6,394 bases of DNA from Amylibacter sp. (GCA_027083485.1 JALWOO010000296.1:1-6394), one strand, 5' to 3'; shown: positions 1-6,195, counted from the first letter of the stretch. Program-made: numbers and translations. Notes: a model not told the origin generated them from the letters alone.

Positions 1-17
1 CCGCAAGGTTAGAGTGT

Positions 18-92
18 TCCGACGTAGCTCAGCGGTAGAGCAGTTGACTGTTAATCAATTGGTCGTAGGTTCGATCCCTACCGTCGGAGCCA
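18..92 (+). tRNA. tRNA-Asn (anticodon GTT), CCA encoded
   Basis: A complete cloverleaf can be folded by eye. The 7-bp acceptor stem pairs TCCGACG (18-24) with CGTCGGA (82-88), followed by discriminator G89 and a genomically encoded CCA (90-92). The D arm contains AGCGGTA. The anticodon stem pairs 43-47 with 55-59, including one G-T pair, around the loop CTGTTAA with anticodon GTT at 50-52. The T arm pairs GTAGG (65-69) with CCTAC (77-81) around TTCGATC. Anticodon GTT reads Asn codons AAC and AAU. Only 17 bases precede the gene in the window, so its promoter cannot be judged. Confidence 0.97.
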
Positions 93-117
93 ACTCTCTT
101 TTACCTTGCGATCGAAG

Positions 118-138
118 CGGCCTTATGGGCCGTTTTTT
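118..138 (+). terminator. Rho-independent terminator of tRNA-Asn
   Basis: A 5-bp GC-only stem (CGGCC at 118-122, GGCCG at 128-132) with loop TTATG is followed directly by six T residues (133-138). A115, A116 and G117 can extend the stem into the T run. It lies 25 bases after the tRNA CCA end and has the canonical + strand form, so it most likely ends the tRNA transcript. Confidence 0.85.
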
Positions 139-209
139 CGTTTGTGCCGGATTTGGATTGAATACAACCAAGGGCTGCCTGCCCCCTGCATGGCGTTTTT
201 CACACATTT

Positions 210-731
210 TCAGAAAACAATCTCGCTACGCCTTTCAACCATAATCACATCACGCCATTTGCCTTTGAACGGTCCATAGCCCATTTTTCCGAGTCGCTTT
301 CGCGTGCCCAATACCTGAAATCCGAAAGCGGCGTGAAGCTTCAGGCTGGCCCCGTTTTCGGGAAAAATCTGCGCGAACAGCGTCCAGTATCCGGCTTGCT
401 CGGCTCTTTGAATCAGGGCTTCAAGCAACTGACCACCCACACCCTTTCCCTGATGCTTTGCGGAAACGTAGATCGAAACTTCTCCCACACCGCGATAAAC
501 CTCCTTGGCAGAGCCGGGGCTTATTCCGGCCCAGCCCGCAATGGCGCTATTGTCTTGCGCCACCAAAGCCAGTCCCCGCCCCGTTAAAAAGCTGGCACTG
601 AAACTGTCCCAGTCATGCGGTATATGGCGAAAGGAAGCATTTCCGGTTGCCAAACCTTCGGCATCAATGGCCGATATGGCCGCAGCATCAGCAGACCTCG
701 GCGGGCGAGTTCTTATCCGGATCAGTTCCAT
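210..731 (-). CDS. GNAT family N-acetyltransferase, ArsN1 / phosphinothricin-acetyltransferase-like
   Basis: A 173-residue single-domain GNAT enzyme, about the usual length, expected in the cytosol and transferring acetyl from acetyl-CoA to an amine. The acetyl-CoA pyrophosphate loop is visible as QGKGVG (residues 94-99), after the beta-4 strand GEVSIYV (83-89). The FPENGASL segment (123-130), the AFGF turn (135-138) and the late KWRDVIMVER stretch (158-167) match the subfamily that includes phosphinothricin/methionine sulfoximine acetyltransferases and ArsN1. The early ATGNASF (28-34) fits too. The substrate cannot be read from sequence; a small amino-acid analogue is plausible by family. 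The ATG lies inside the last codons of the upstream transporter pseudogene (10-base overlap, TGG AAC TGA) and lacks a clear Shine-Dalgarno sequence, which suggests translational coupling in the ancestral operon. No arsenic genes are visible nearby. Family call firm, substrate uncertain. Confidence 0.9.
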   Translation of the reverse strand: MELIRIRTRPPRSADAAAISAIDAEGLATGNASFRHIPHDWDSFSASFLTGRGLALVAQDNSAIAGWAGISPGSAKEVYRGVGEVSIYVSAKHQGKGVGGQLLEALIQRAEQAGYWTLFAQIFPENGASLKLHAAFGFQVLGTRKRLGKMGYGPFKGKWRDVIMVERRSEIVF

Positions 732-1332
732 AGTGTCACCACGATCATGAGAAGGGTCAAACCAGCCAAAGCCTGCACTATTGCACCTCCGGCCAAGATG
801 AATATAGCGCGCCTTTCGCTTCGTTCACCTTGCAATGCGTCCTGGCGCACAAGCCAATAGTAGCTGTATCGCGATGAAAGAGCCAAGGCAGATTGCGAAC
901 ACGGCTGCAACGGCATCAACCCCGCTGGACAAAACCACCGGAGCAGCCACAGGTCCGATTGCCGCAAAAGTTGCCATGGACGAGCCTTGGACGCATTTGA
1001 ATAGAGCAGTTTGAACCCGGCAAAGGCTCCAAAAGCAGCATCCATTTTGCACCGGCCTGAAGCAGGCGACAGGGCAGCATAGGCCGTCTCCGAGGCCACG
1101 TTTTGTCTGGAGAGCACAGCCACGAGGGTGAAAGACGGTAGCAAAATCAATGCAAATTCCCCCAAAGCCGCCCGAATCCACGATTGTATTCCGCAATAAC
1201 CTGATCTGCATTCAGCCCGCCACCGAACCCTATGGCAAGCGTCAGCAGAACCATCCATACCACCAGCGGTAAATCGGGAACAAAACGGTACCATCCCGTG
1301 GCGAAGGTGTTTTTTGAAAGCGTTTCCGCCAT
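722..1332 (-). pseudogene. Decayed multi-pass membrane transporter (frameshifts, probable internal deletions)
   Basis: Coding capacity is spread over different frames. It starts at ATG 1332 (MAETLSKN..., with upstream AGGGAAAG) and runs through one hydrophobic segment (LVVWMVLLTLAIGF) to NRGFGR. Frame is lost near 1167: restoring one G there joins it to RALGEFALILLPSFTLVAVL in the next frame. That frame reads through TAYAALSP and FGAFAGFKLLY. Near 980-1000 the sensible protein moves to another frame (MATFAAIGPVAAPVVLSSG, then VDAVAAVFAICLG), and near 850 it returns for a final membrane segment (AIFILAGGAIVQALAGLTLL) ending at the TGA at 722. The total of about 200 codons is short for a secondary transporter of usual size (above 400), and the jumps after NVASE and KLLY suggest lost internal segments. 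Family uncertain: the first part vaguely resembles GntP-type permeases. It sits divergent to lysR and upstream of the acetyltransferase, so it was probably the first gene of a LysR-controlled operon. Confidence 0.75.
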
Positions 1333-1355
1333 GGTGACTTTCCCTGTATAGTGAG

Positions 1356-1371
1356 TTTAAAGCATGTTAAA
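1356..1371. promoter_or_regulatory. Candidate LysR operator in the divergent gap
   Basis: The 82-base gap between the divergent transporter remnant and lysR contains a dyad: TTTAA (1356-1360), six bases AGCATG, then TTAAA (1367-1371). It fits the T-N11-A pattern with dyad symmetry that is typical of LysR-type binding sites. It lies about 45 bases upstream of the lysR ATG, a usual place for an autoregulatory site that also controls the divergent gene. A TATACA hexamer read on the - strand (around 1344-1349) may be the transporter -10 box. Candidate only. Confidence 0.4.
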
Positions 1372-1414
1372 ATAGCCAACAGCATTCACATAATGAAAAA
1401 ATCATAGGGCCATC

Positions 1415-2311
1415 ATGACCTTTACTCATGCTATGCCAGCTTTGCGATCCTTACAGGTCTTTGAGACTGCCGCGCGCTGTGGCGGATTTACCGCCGCAGG
1501 CGAAGAACTGGGCATCACACAAAGCGGGGTTTCCCGACATGTATCCAATCTTGAAGCAACCCTTGGTATCACGCTCTTTGTGCGCAACGGGGCCAGACTG
1601 CGCCTGACGCCAGTGGGCAAACATCTGGCAGAGCAGTTGGCTGACGCGTTTTCCCGCACTTGGGCGGCTGTTGCAAACGCCAAACGGTCTGATCAGGTTG
1701 TCACGTTATCGATGCTCCCTTCTGTTGCATCCAAATGGTTCGCGCCACGTTTAGGCCGTTTCATGGCGGCACATCCCGACATAGACCTTCGCCTTACGGC
1801 CTCGCGGCATCTGGTGGATTTCGCCTCCGAAGGTGTGGATGCAGCGATCCGTTACAGCCCGTTGCCATCGGGCAATTTGGCGGCCGTAAAGCTTGCGACA
1901 GAAACCGTCAGGCCGGTTTGCTCACCGGATTACGCCCGACACCACGACCTGAATGCCCCCGAAGATTTGTACCACACAACACTTTTATGCGGTGATATTC
2001 CAGAGAACTGGCCTGCCTGGTTTGATGCAGCCGGATGCAGTCCCCCGCCCCCTTCAGGCCCGCGCCTTGGCGATGACGGGGCCATCTTGCAGGCAGCAAT
2101 CGAGCATCAGGGCGTCGCGCTTGGTCGATCCTTACTTGTGGCCGATGATATAGCGGCAGGCCGCCTGATTGCGCCATTTGCGACAACCCTTGCTGCCAGC
2201 CATGCCTATTGGTTTGTTCGCCCGGAAAATTCTGCCTTGTCACCCGCAGGTGACGCAGTTCAGGATTGGCTCGTCGACCAGTTCAAAGGAGCTGGTAATT
2301 CTGCACATTAA
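1415..2311 (+). CDS. LysR-type transcriptional regulator, GcvA-like subfamily
   Basis: A 298-residue regulator, full length for the family. The N-terminal winged helix-turn-helix begins with PALRSLQVFETAARCGGFT. The recognition part is AAGEELGITQSGVSRHVSNLE (about residues 27-47), followed by the wing LFVRNGARLRLTPVG (54-68). The periplasmic-binding-protein-like effector domain spans roughly 93-290, with the typical opening VVTLSMLPSVASKWFAPRL and the inter-lobe segment DAAIRYSPLP. The GcvA-like subfamily commonly regulates a neighbouring gene divergently. ATG 1415 is chosen because AGGG (1406-1409) lies 5 bases upstream; an in-frame ATG at 1433 would also leave the DNA-binding domain intact. 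The presumed target, the divergent transporter, is broken, so the present regulon is unclear: the acetyltransferase, itself or distant genes. The effector is unknown. No internal damage is visible. Confidence 0.95.
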   Translation: MTFTHAMPALRSLQVFETAARCGGFTAAGEELGITQSGVSRHVSNLEATLGITLFVRNGARLRLTPVGKHLAEQLADAFSRTWAAVANAKRSDQVVTLSMLPSVASKWFAPRLGRFMAAHPDIDLRLTASRHLVDFASEGVDAAIRYSPLPSGNLAAVKLATETVRPVCSPDYARHHDLNAPEDLYHTTLLCGDIPENWPAWFDAAGCSPPPPSGPRLGDDGAILQAAIEHQGVALGRSLLVADDIAAGRLIAPFATTLAASHAYWFVRPENSALSPAGDAVQDWLVDQFKGAGNSAH

Positions 2312-2329
2312 AATACATTTCGAATTCGT

Positions 2330-2377
2330 CCAAATATCCGGGGGGAAGACCCATCGGGTCTTGGGGGCAGCGCCCCC
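2330..2377 (-). repeat. Double GC hairpin plus GGATATTT motif (Rhodobacterales-type intergenic element, terminator-like)
   Basis: Between the convergent lysR and DUF1501 genes lie two perfect hairpins: AAGACCC-ATC-GGGTCTT (2346-2362) and GGGGGC-AGC-GCCCCC (2363-2377). Read on the - strand, these are followed by CCCCC and GGATATTTGG (2339-2330). From memory, a CCCCGG(G)ATATTT string after GC-rich hairpins is a highly repeated motif at gene ends in Rhodobacterales. The second hairpin runs into the DUF1501 stop codon (2377-2379). The C run at 2373-2377 could instead pair with the G run at 2341-2345, giving an alternative fold. It probably helps end both convergent transcripts, although there is no strong T tract. 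Confidence 0.6.
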
Positions 2378-3600
2378 TACAACAGCAGCCGCGGATCCCC
2401 CCCCATATCCAGACCGGGAAATACCCTGCGTTCCAGATCCGCCGTTTCCAGCCCGTAAAACCCGCGCATAATCCAGGCCGCATAGCGGCGCACATCGTTG
2501 GTGGGCAGCAAATCGCGTCCGGCAAACAGATCCGGCTCGGCAATGCCCGGCCAATCTCCGTAAACCCTGCCCCCGCGAATGGCTCCGCCCGCCAGCACCA
2601 TCGCGCCACCGGTGCCGTGATCCGTCCCTTCAGACCCGTTCTCCCGCACCGTGCGGCCAAATTCCGTCATGCACACCACCGCCGTATCCTGCCAGACCGC
2701 TCCCAATTCCGCCTTCAGCGTCACCAGAGCGGATTGCAACTGCCCCAGCGCCTTGCGCATGGTGTTGAATTGCTTCAGATGCGTGTCCCAGCCGCCAAGC
2801 GAAAACGCCGCGATGCGGGTGTCTTCACGCAACCGCCCTGCGGCGAATCGCGCCAGCCCTTCGGCTTTTTGCGCGCGTCCGGATTTGACCAGATTTTGCA
2901 CCATCGTCTGCATCATGTTTTCATCGTTCTCGTCAGGGGCCATCATCGACTGCGCGCCAAGTTCCCCCGCCAATGTAATCGCCGCCTGCCCCGCATCCGC
3001 AAACAGCGGGTCTTTGGCATAGATCGCCTCCAGCAACAGCCTCGCTTGCGGGGAAATATCCATGCGCCCCGACGGTGACCAGCTCGAAACCGGTTGATCT
3101 CCGCGCATCAACAGCAGGTTTTCACGCCCCACCGAAAAGGCCAGCTCTTTACGGACATCCGGAAACAGGCCCAGCATGCGGTTGATCCAGCCGCTCTCCC
3201 GCGTATCCGCGCCAATGTGATCGCTGCCGGATTCAAGCATATCCTGCCCGTCAAAATGGCTGCGTTTGTTACGATAAGGCGTTGAAACCGCATGCACAAA
3301 TCCCAATTCTCCCGCCTGCCACATCGGCATCAAACCGGCCAGATCCGGATGCAGGGAGAAATACCCGTCCAGATCACTCCCCGCCCGCGCAATCAAGGCC
3401 GGACGATAGCCCGCCAGCAAAGGATCCCCGCTTGGCCGCAGCAAATCCAGCCCGTCCATGCCCCCGCGCAGAATAATCACCACCAGCCGTTTATCCGATG
3501 GCACCGACGCCAAAGTCATCGGCGTTATCAACGGGCTGGCCGCAGCCGAACAGGCAAAAGCCAGAGTTTTTGACAAAAACGCGCGTTTTGAATGATCCAT
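2377..3600 (-). CDS. DUF1501 family exported protein
   Basis: A 407-residue protein of the DUF1501 family, which is related to the alkaline phosphatase/sulfatase fold; the biochemical role is not established. Visible family landmarks are LRGGMDGLD (44-52), HPDLAGLMP (84-92), RSHFDGQD (113-120), GGWDTH (269-274), TEFGRTVREN (312-321), DHGTGGAMVLAGG (327-339) and DLLPTNDVRR (363-372). The acidic and His residues in these motifs are in places where the fold usually holds metal. The N-terminus SKRAFLSKTLAFACSAAAS followed by TLA (29-31) looks like a Tat signal with Lys-Arg instead of Arg-Arg, so export to the periplasm is likely. It is the second gene of an operon with DUF1800: the gap is 6 bases and its AGGAG (3611-3615) lies in the last codons and stop of DUF1800, 10 bases before the ATG. 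The DUF1800-DUF1501 order is common in many bacteria. Confidence 0.95.
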   Translation of the reverse strand: MDHSKRAFLSKTLAFACSAAASPLITPMTLASVPSDKRLVVIILRGGMDGLDLLRPSGDPLLAGYRPALIARAGSDLDGYFSLHPDLAGLMPMWQAGELGFVHAVSTPYRNKRSHFDGQDMLESGSDHIGADTRESGWINRMLGLFPDVRKELAFSVGRENLLLMRGDQPVSSWSPSGRMDISPQARLLLEAIYAKDPLFADAGQAAITLAGELGAQSMMAPDENDENMMQTMVQNLVKSGRAQKAEGLARFAAGRLREDTRIAAFSLGGWDTHLKQFNTMRKALGQLQSALVTLKAELGAVWQDTAVVCMTEFGRTVRENGSEGTDHGTGGAMVLAGGAIRGGRVYGDWPGIAEPDLFAGRDLLPTNDVRRYAAWIMRGFYGLETADLERRVFPGLDMGGDPRLLL

Positions 3601-3606
3601 TGGCGG

Positions 3607-4983
3607 CTATCTCCTGTTGAACTCGGGAGAGGCCAGCACCAGCGCCAGCCCCTCGATGCGGTTCTCGGCAGCACCGGCGGCCAGTTGCAGCGTTTTACCC
3701 GCCGCATCACGCAAGGCCGTCTGCACGAAATCACGCGGATCGCGTTCCGCCCCATAGGCGGCGCTGGCCACCAGCGCCCATTGCAGGCGCGCGGCAATCC
3801 CTTGCGGGGTGATCCAGGCCTCGGCTTCCTCGGGCCAGCCATTGGGGCCGGGCGCACGCAGCATGGATTGCCCCATGCTGGCAATGGGAATGCTCATCAT
3901 CCGGCGCGTGCCGCTAACCCCCATGTTTTCCAGCGTGTTTCGGGAAATATCCAAAGCCCGCAACCCCGACACGACAAACCCGAAAGGCTGTTTCACCTTG
4001 CCCCCGAGCGCGCCCCATGCGGCCGGATGCTCCAGCATCGCCTGATAAACCGCCATCAGTTCCGCGCCGCTGTCCAGATAGGCCTGTTGCATCCGCAAAA
4101 CCAGCTCTTCGGGCGGATCATCCGCCACGAAATGCACCGCCAGTTTGCGCGCGATATGGGCCGCTGTGTCCGGATGGCGGGAAATATCATGGAAAAACTG
4201 GCGAATATCGGCAAAGCTTGCCTCGGCGTCACTGCCATAGGTTTTGCCAACCACGGTTTCCGCCCCCGGTTCGGCCCTTTTCTCGTGGAACTCCATACCA
4301 TGCCCCGTGGCCACAATGCCGGTCAACAGCTCCGCCAGTTGGCGCACGTCCTTTTGGCCATAGGCCCCTCCAACCCCCATGGTGTGCAGTTCCAGCAATT
4401 CACGGGCGAGGTTTTCATTCAGACCCAGCTGGCGGGCAATCCCGCGCGGGGAATTGGGGCCATAGGATTTGGTTTGATCCAGATAAATCAACATGCTCGG
4501 ATGCAGCGCCGCCGCCAGCAACAGATCCAGAAAATTACCCGCCAGATTGGGCCGGATCGCCGCATCCATCATGTCGCCATAGAGCATCAGCGGCCATTGT
4601 CCCTTGGGCGCGACGGTGAAATGATCGCTCCAGAAAACCGCCAGACGTTCGCGAAACCCTGCCTCGCTGCTGATGGCGCGGGCAAAACGGGCGTGGATGT
4701 CTTTCACCACCAGATGTTTGCGCGCTTTCTTGGCCTTTTGCACATCCTGACGCAGGGCTTTGTCGGCGTTTTTGCCAGCCTTTTTAGCCCGGCGCACCTG
4801 TTTGCGATAATGTTTGTACATGCGGCGGCGCTCTGTGTAATCGGGTCTTGGAAAGGCCAGCAGCGCCCTATCCGGCCCTTGCAATTGCGCCAGCAGCTGC
4901 GCCACGTCCCCAATTTCGGGGGCGGCGTTTTTAAACCCGTAGCCGAACCGAATTGCCGCGACTGTTTCAAACGACTGCACCAT
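3607..4983 (-). CDS. DUF1800 family protein
   Basis: A 458-residue DUF1800 protein. Family landmarks are FWSDHF (117-122), HPSMLIYLD (161-169), the signature NENLARELLELHTMGV (189-204) followed by DV (212-213) and LTG (220-222), HIARKLAVHFVADDPP (276-291), KQPFGFVVS (331-339), APGPNGWPEE (377-386) and the C-terminal LASPEFNRR. Function is unknown; it is generally found beside DUF1501, as here. I chose ATG 4983 because GGAG lies 6 bases upstream; the frame stays open to an ATG at 5022, but that one has a G run touching the start codon and no proper spacing. With the 4983 start there is no signal peptide, unlike the DUF1501 partner. Residues 52-89 are strongly basic (18 of 38 are Lys or Arg) and probably helical, between the N-terminal part and the core. 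First gene of the operon, divergent from tdk. Confidence 0.93.
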   Translation of the reverse strand: MVQSFETVAAIRFGYGFKNAAPEIGDVAQLLAQLQGPDRALLAFPRPDYTERRRMYKHYRKQVRRAKKAGKNADKALRQDVQKAKKARKHLVVKDIHARFARAISSEAGFRERLAVFWSDHFTVAPKGQWPLMLYGDMMDAAIRPNLAGNFLDLLLAAALHPSMLIYLDQTKSYGPNSPRGIARQLGLNENLARELLELHTMGVGGAYGQKDVRQLAELLTGIVATGHGMEFHEKRAEPGAETVVGKTYGSDAEASFADIRQFFHDISRHPDTAAHIARKLAVHFVADDPPEELVLRMQQAYLDSGAELMAVYQAMLEHPAAWGALGGKVKQPFGFVVSGLRALDISRNTLENMGVSGTRRMMSIPIASMGQSMLRAPGPNGWPEEAEAWITPQGIAARLQWALVASAAYGAERDPRDFVQTALRDAAGKTLQLAAGAAENRIEGLALVLASPEFNRR

Positions 4984-5138
4984 GATGCTCTCCGCTATCT
5001 GTTTGGGCCGAGTGTATCCCATCCCCCTGCCCGCGCCAAGTTGGGCAACGGCGTATTCCCGCCGGTCACAATTATCTTGATTTCATAGCCGGTTTTGCGC
5101 CAAAGCTTTATCCAGCAGGATTACAGCAGAGACACACC
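4984..5138. other. Divergent intergenic region between the DUF1800 operon and tdk
   Basis: A 155-base gap that must hold the promoters for both directions. I see no convincing paired -35/-10 boxes, no long dyad and no small gene. A TTGATT hexamer (5077-5082, + strand) has no good -10 partner at normal spacing. The tdk ribosome binding site is weak: AGAGA at 5128-5132, six bases before the ATG; the better AGGA at 5117-5120 is too far away. Confidence 0.5.
4988..4993 (-). promoter_or_regulatory. Ribosome binding site that sets the DUF1800 start
   Basis: GGAGAG on the - strand places GGAG six bases before ATG 4983, which is ideal spacing. This argues against the longer reading frame from ATG 5022, whose only purine run abuts its start codon. 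Confidence 0.75.
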
Positions 5139-5717
5139 ATGGCGAAACTCTATTTTCACTACTCCACCATGAATGCGGGGAAATCCACCGCCCTTTTGCA
5201 GGCCTCGCATAACTATCGCGAGCGGGGTATGGAAACCTATCTGATTACCGCCCGTTTCGATGACCGCGCCGGGGCGGGAAAAATATCGTCCAGAATTGGC
5301 ATTTCGGCGGCGGCGGACGGGTTTGATACGGAGTCAGACCTGTTTGACATGATCGAGACCCGCAAAAACGCCAGCACCCTGACCTGTGTGTTCATCGACG
5401 AAGCCCAGTTCCTGAGCCGGGAACAGGTCTGGCAACTGGCGCGCGCTGTGGATGATCTGGGCGTGCCGATCATGTGCTACGGGCTGCGGGTGGATTTTCT
5501 GGGCAATCTGTTTCCGGGGTCTGCCGCGCTGTTGGCCTGTGCCGACGAAATGCGCGAGGTCCGCACCATTTGTTTTTGCGGCAAAAAAGCCACCATGGTT
5601 GTGCGTCAGGATGAAAACGGCAACGTCATCAAAGACGGCGCGCAGGTACAGATCGGCGGCAATGAAACCTATGTTTCCCTGTGCCGGCGTCACTGGCGCA
5701 GCGCCATGGGCGGCTAG
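5139..5717 (+). CDS. tdk: Thymidine kinase, class II (TK1-like)
   Basis: A 192-residue cytosolic enzyme that phosphorylates thymidine to dTMP with ATP in the pyrimidine salvage pathway. Closely similar to E. coli Tdk along its length. The P-loop is STMNAGKST (9-17). The Walker B-like DEAQF (87-91) carries the catalytic base Glu88. The lasso and substrate region includes DDRAGAGKISSRIG (41-54), CYGLRVDFLG (113-122) and the thymidine loop GGNETYVSLC (173-182). The structural zinc site is complete: Cys145 and Cys147 in ICFCGKK, then Cys182 and His185 in LCRRH. All key residues are present, so it should be active. It is a single-gene unit, divergent from DUF1800 and convergent with the PCu(A)C-like gene. 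ATG 5139 is the conserved start (MAKLYF against MAQLYF). Compared with E. coli the C-terminal tail is about a dozen residues shorter, ending soon after the zinc site. Confidence 0.97.
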   Translation: MAKLYFHYSTMNAGKSTALLQASHNYRERGMETYLITARFDDRAGAGKISSRIGISAAADGFDTESDLFDMIETRKNASTLTCVFIDEAQFLSREQVWQLARAVDDLGVPIMCYGLRVDFLGNLFPGSAALLACADEMREVRTICFCGKKATMVVRQDENGNVIKDGAQVQIGGNETYVSLCRRHWRSAMGG

Positions 5718-5731
5718 GGTCAGGACCCTAG
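5714..5731. terminator. Palindrome carrying both convergent stop codons
   Basis: CTAGGGTC (5714-5721), AG, GACCCTAG (5724-5731) is a perfect 8-bp inverted repeat. Its left arm contains the TAG stop of tdk (5715-5717) and its right arm contains, on the other strand, the TAG stop of the PCu(A)C-like gene (5730-5728). It could form a hairpin in either transcript, but neither side has a T tract, so intrinsic termination would be weak; a 3'-end stabilising role is as likely. Confidence 0.5.
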
Positions 5732-6195
5732 TTCTTGATCTCCACCGGTGCCCGGATCACCAATTCGCCTGCTTTTTCAAAATTCAGAACCATCGTCACG
5801 TTTTCGCCCTGTGACAGATAATGCTTTAGCCCCTTGAGCAAAATCCGGTCCCCGCCCCGCTTCAATTCGGCCTGACCGCCCGATTGAATCTCAAGGCCGC
5901 TTGGCAAAACCTGCAATTTGGTGGTTCCGTTCGGCTCCACGACCTCCCGATGCAATCCGGCAACCCGCGCAATATCCGTGTGTACCTGCATCAAGCGGTC
6001 ATCGGAATCCGTGTTGTTGTGGATAACCATATACACAGCGGCGGATTTCGAGACGGGGCTGTTCACCACCACAACCGCATCTTCGACCAACAGGCGCGTG
6101 TAATTTGAAATCGATCCGAGGTAGATCGCAAAGCCCGCCCAGCTCAGGGCAAGAAGCACCGCCACCAGTTTGGCAGATTTCAATAGAACGCGCAT
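5728..6195 (-). CDS. PCu(A)C-like (DUF461) membrane-anchored protein with degenerate copper site
   Basis: A 155-residue protein of the PCu(A)C copper chaperone family, whose typical members deliver Cu(I) in the periplasm to cytochrome c oxidase. Residues about 8-28 form a hydrophobic segment without an evident cleavage site, so an N-terminal anchor is likely with the domain in the periplasm. The family frame is clear: AAVYMVIHN (52-60), DRL (66-68), LHREV (81-85), SGGQAELKRGG (105-115), LLKGLKHYLSQGE (119-131), VLNFEKAGELVI (136-147) and APVEI. The usual ligands are one His, one Met and a later His-x-Met. Here His82 remains, but the Met of the family's KM(R) motif is Leu94 and the GGxHIM-type His-x-Met is Arg117-Ile-Leu119. 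Met69, His72 and His59 could supply other ligands. AGGAG lies 5 bases before the ATG. It stands alone between terminator-like hairpins and converges on tdk. Fold assignment good; copper delivery doubtful. Confidence 0.85.
   Translation of the reverse strand: MRVLLKSAKLVAVLLALSWAGFAIYLGSISNYTRLLVEDAVVVVNSPVSKSAAVYMVIHNNTDSDDRLMQVHTDIARVAGLHREVVEPNGTTKLQVLPSGLEIQSGGQAELKRGGDRILLKGLKHYLSQGENVTMVLNFEKAGELVIRAPVEIKN

Noticed and set aside
18..138. tRNA-Asn as an integration site for a mobile element
   Set aside because: No direct repeat of the tRNA 3' end was noticed further on and no integrase is present; the neighbouring genes look chromosomal.
14..244. A + strand open frame of 76 codons at the window start
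   Set aside because: It runs through the tRNA-Asn and its terminator, so it cannot be a real gene.
2321..2328. Palindrome CGAATTCG
   Set aside because: Eight bases only, with no partner structure or position that suggests a role.
3541..3600. DUF1501 as a lipoprotein through Cys17
   Set aside because: The residues before the Cys (Leu-Ala-Phe-Ala) do not fit the lipobox, because Phe is at -2; a Tat/Sec-type signal ending near TLA (29-31) fits better.
4017..4619. A + strand open frame of 200 codons
   Set aside because: Also antisense to DUF1800; Pro/Arg-rich with no domain and no ribosome binding site noted.
4984..5022. A 13-residue N-terminal extension of DUF1800 from ATG 5022
   Set aside because: Its purine run touches the start codon, while ATG 4983 has GGAG at six bases and gives a more usual N-terminus.
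3592..5088. A + strand open frame of 498 codons, longer than the genes on the other strand
   Set aside because: It lies antisense to the whole DUF1800 gene, whose protein shows clear family motifs. The + strand product is rich in His, Arg, Gln and Pro with no recognisable domain, typical of an antisense frame in GC-rich coding DNA.
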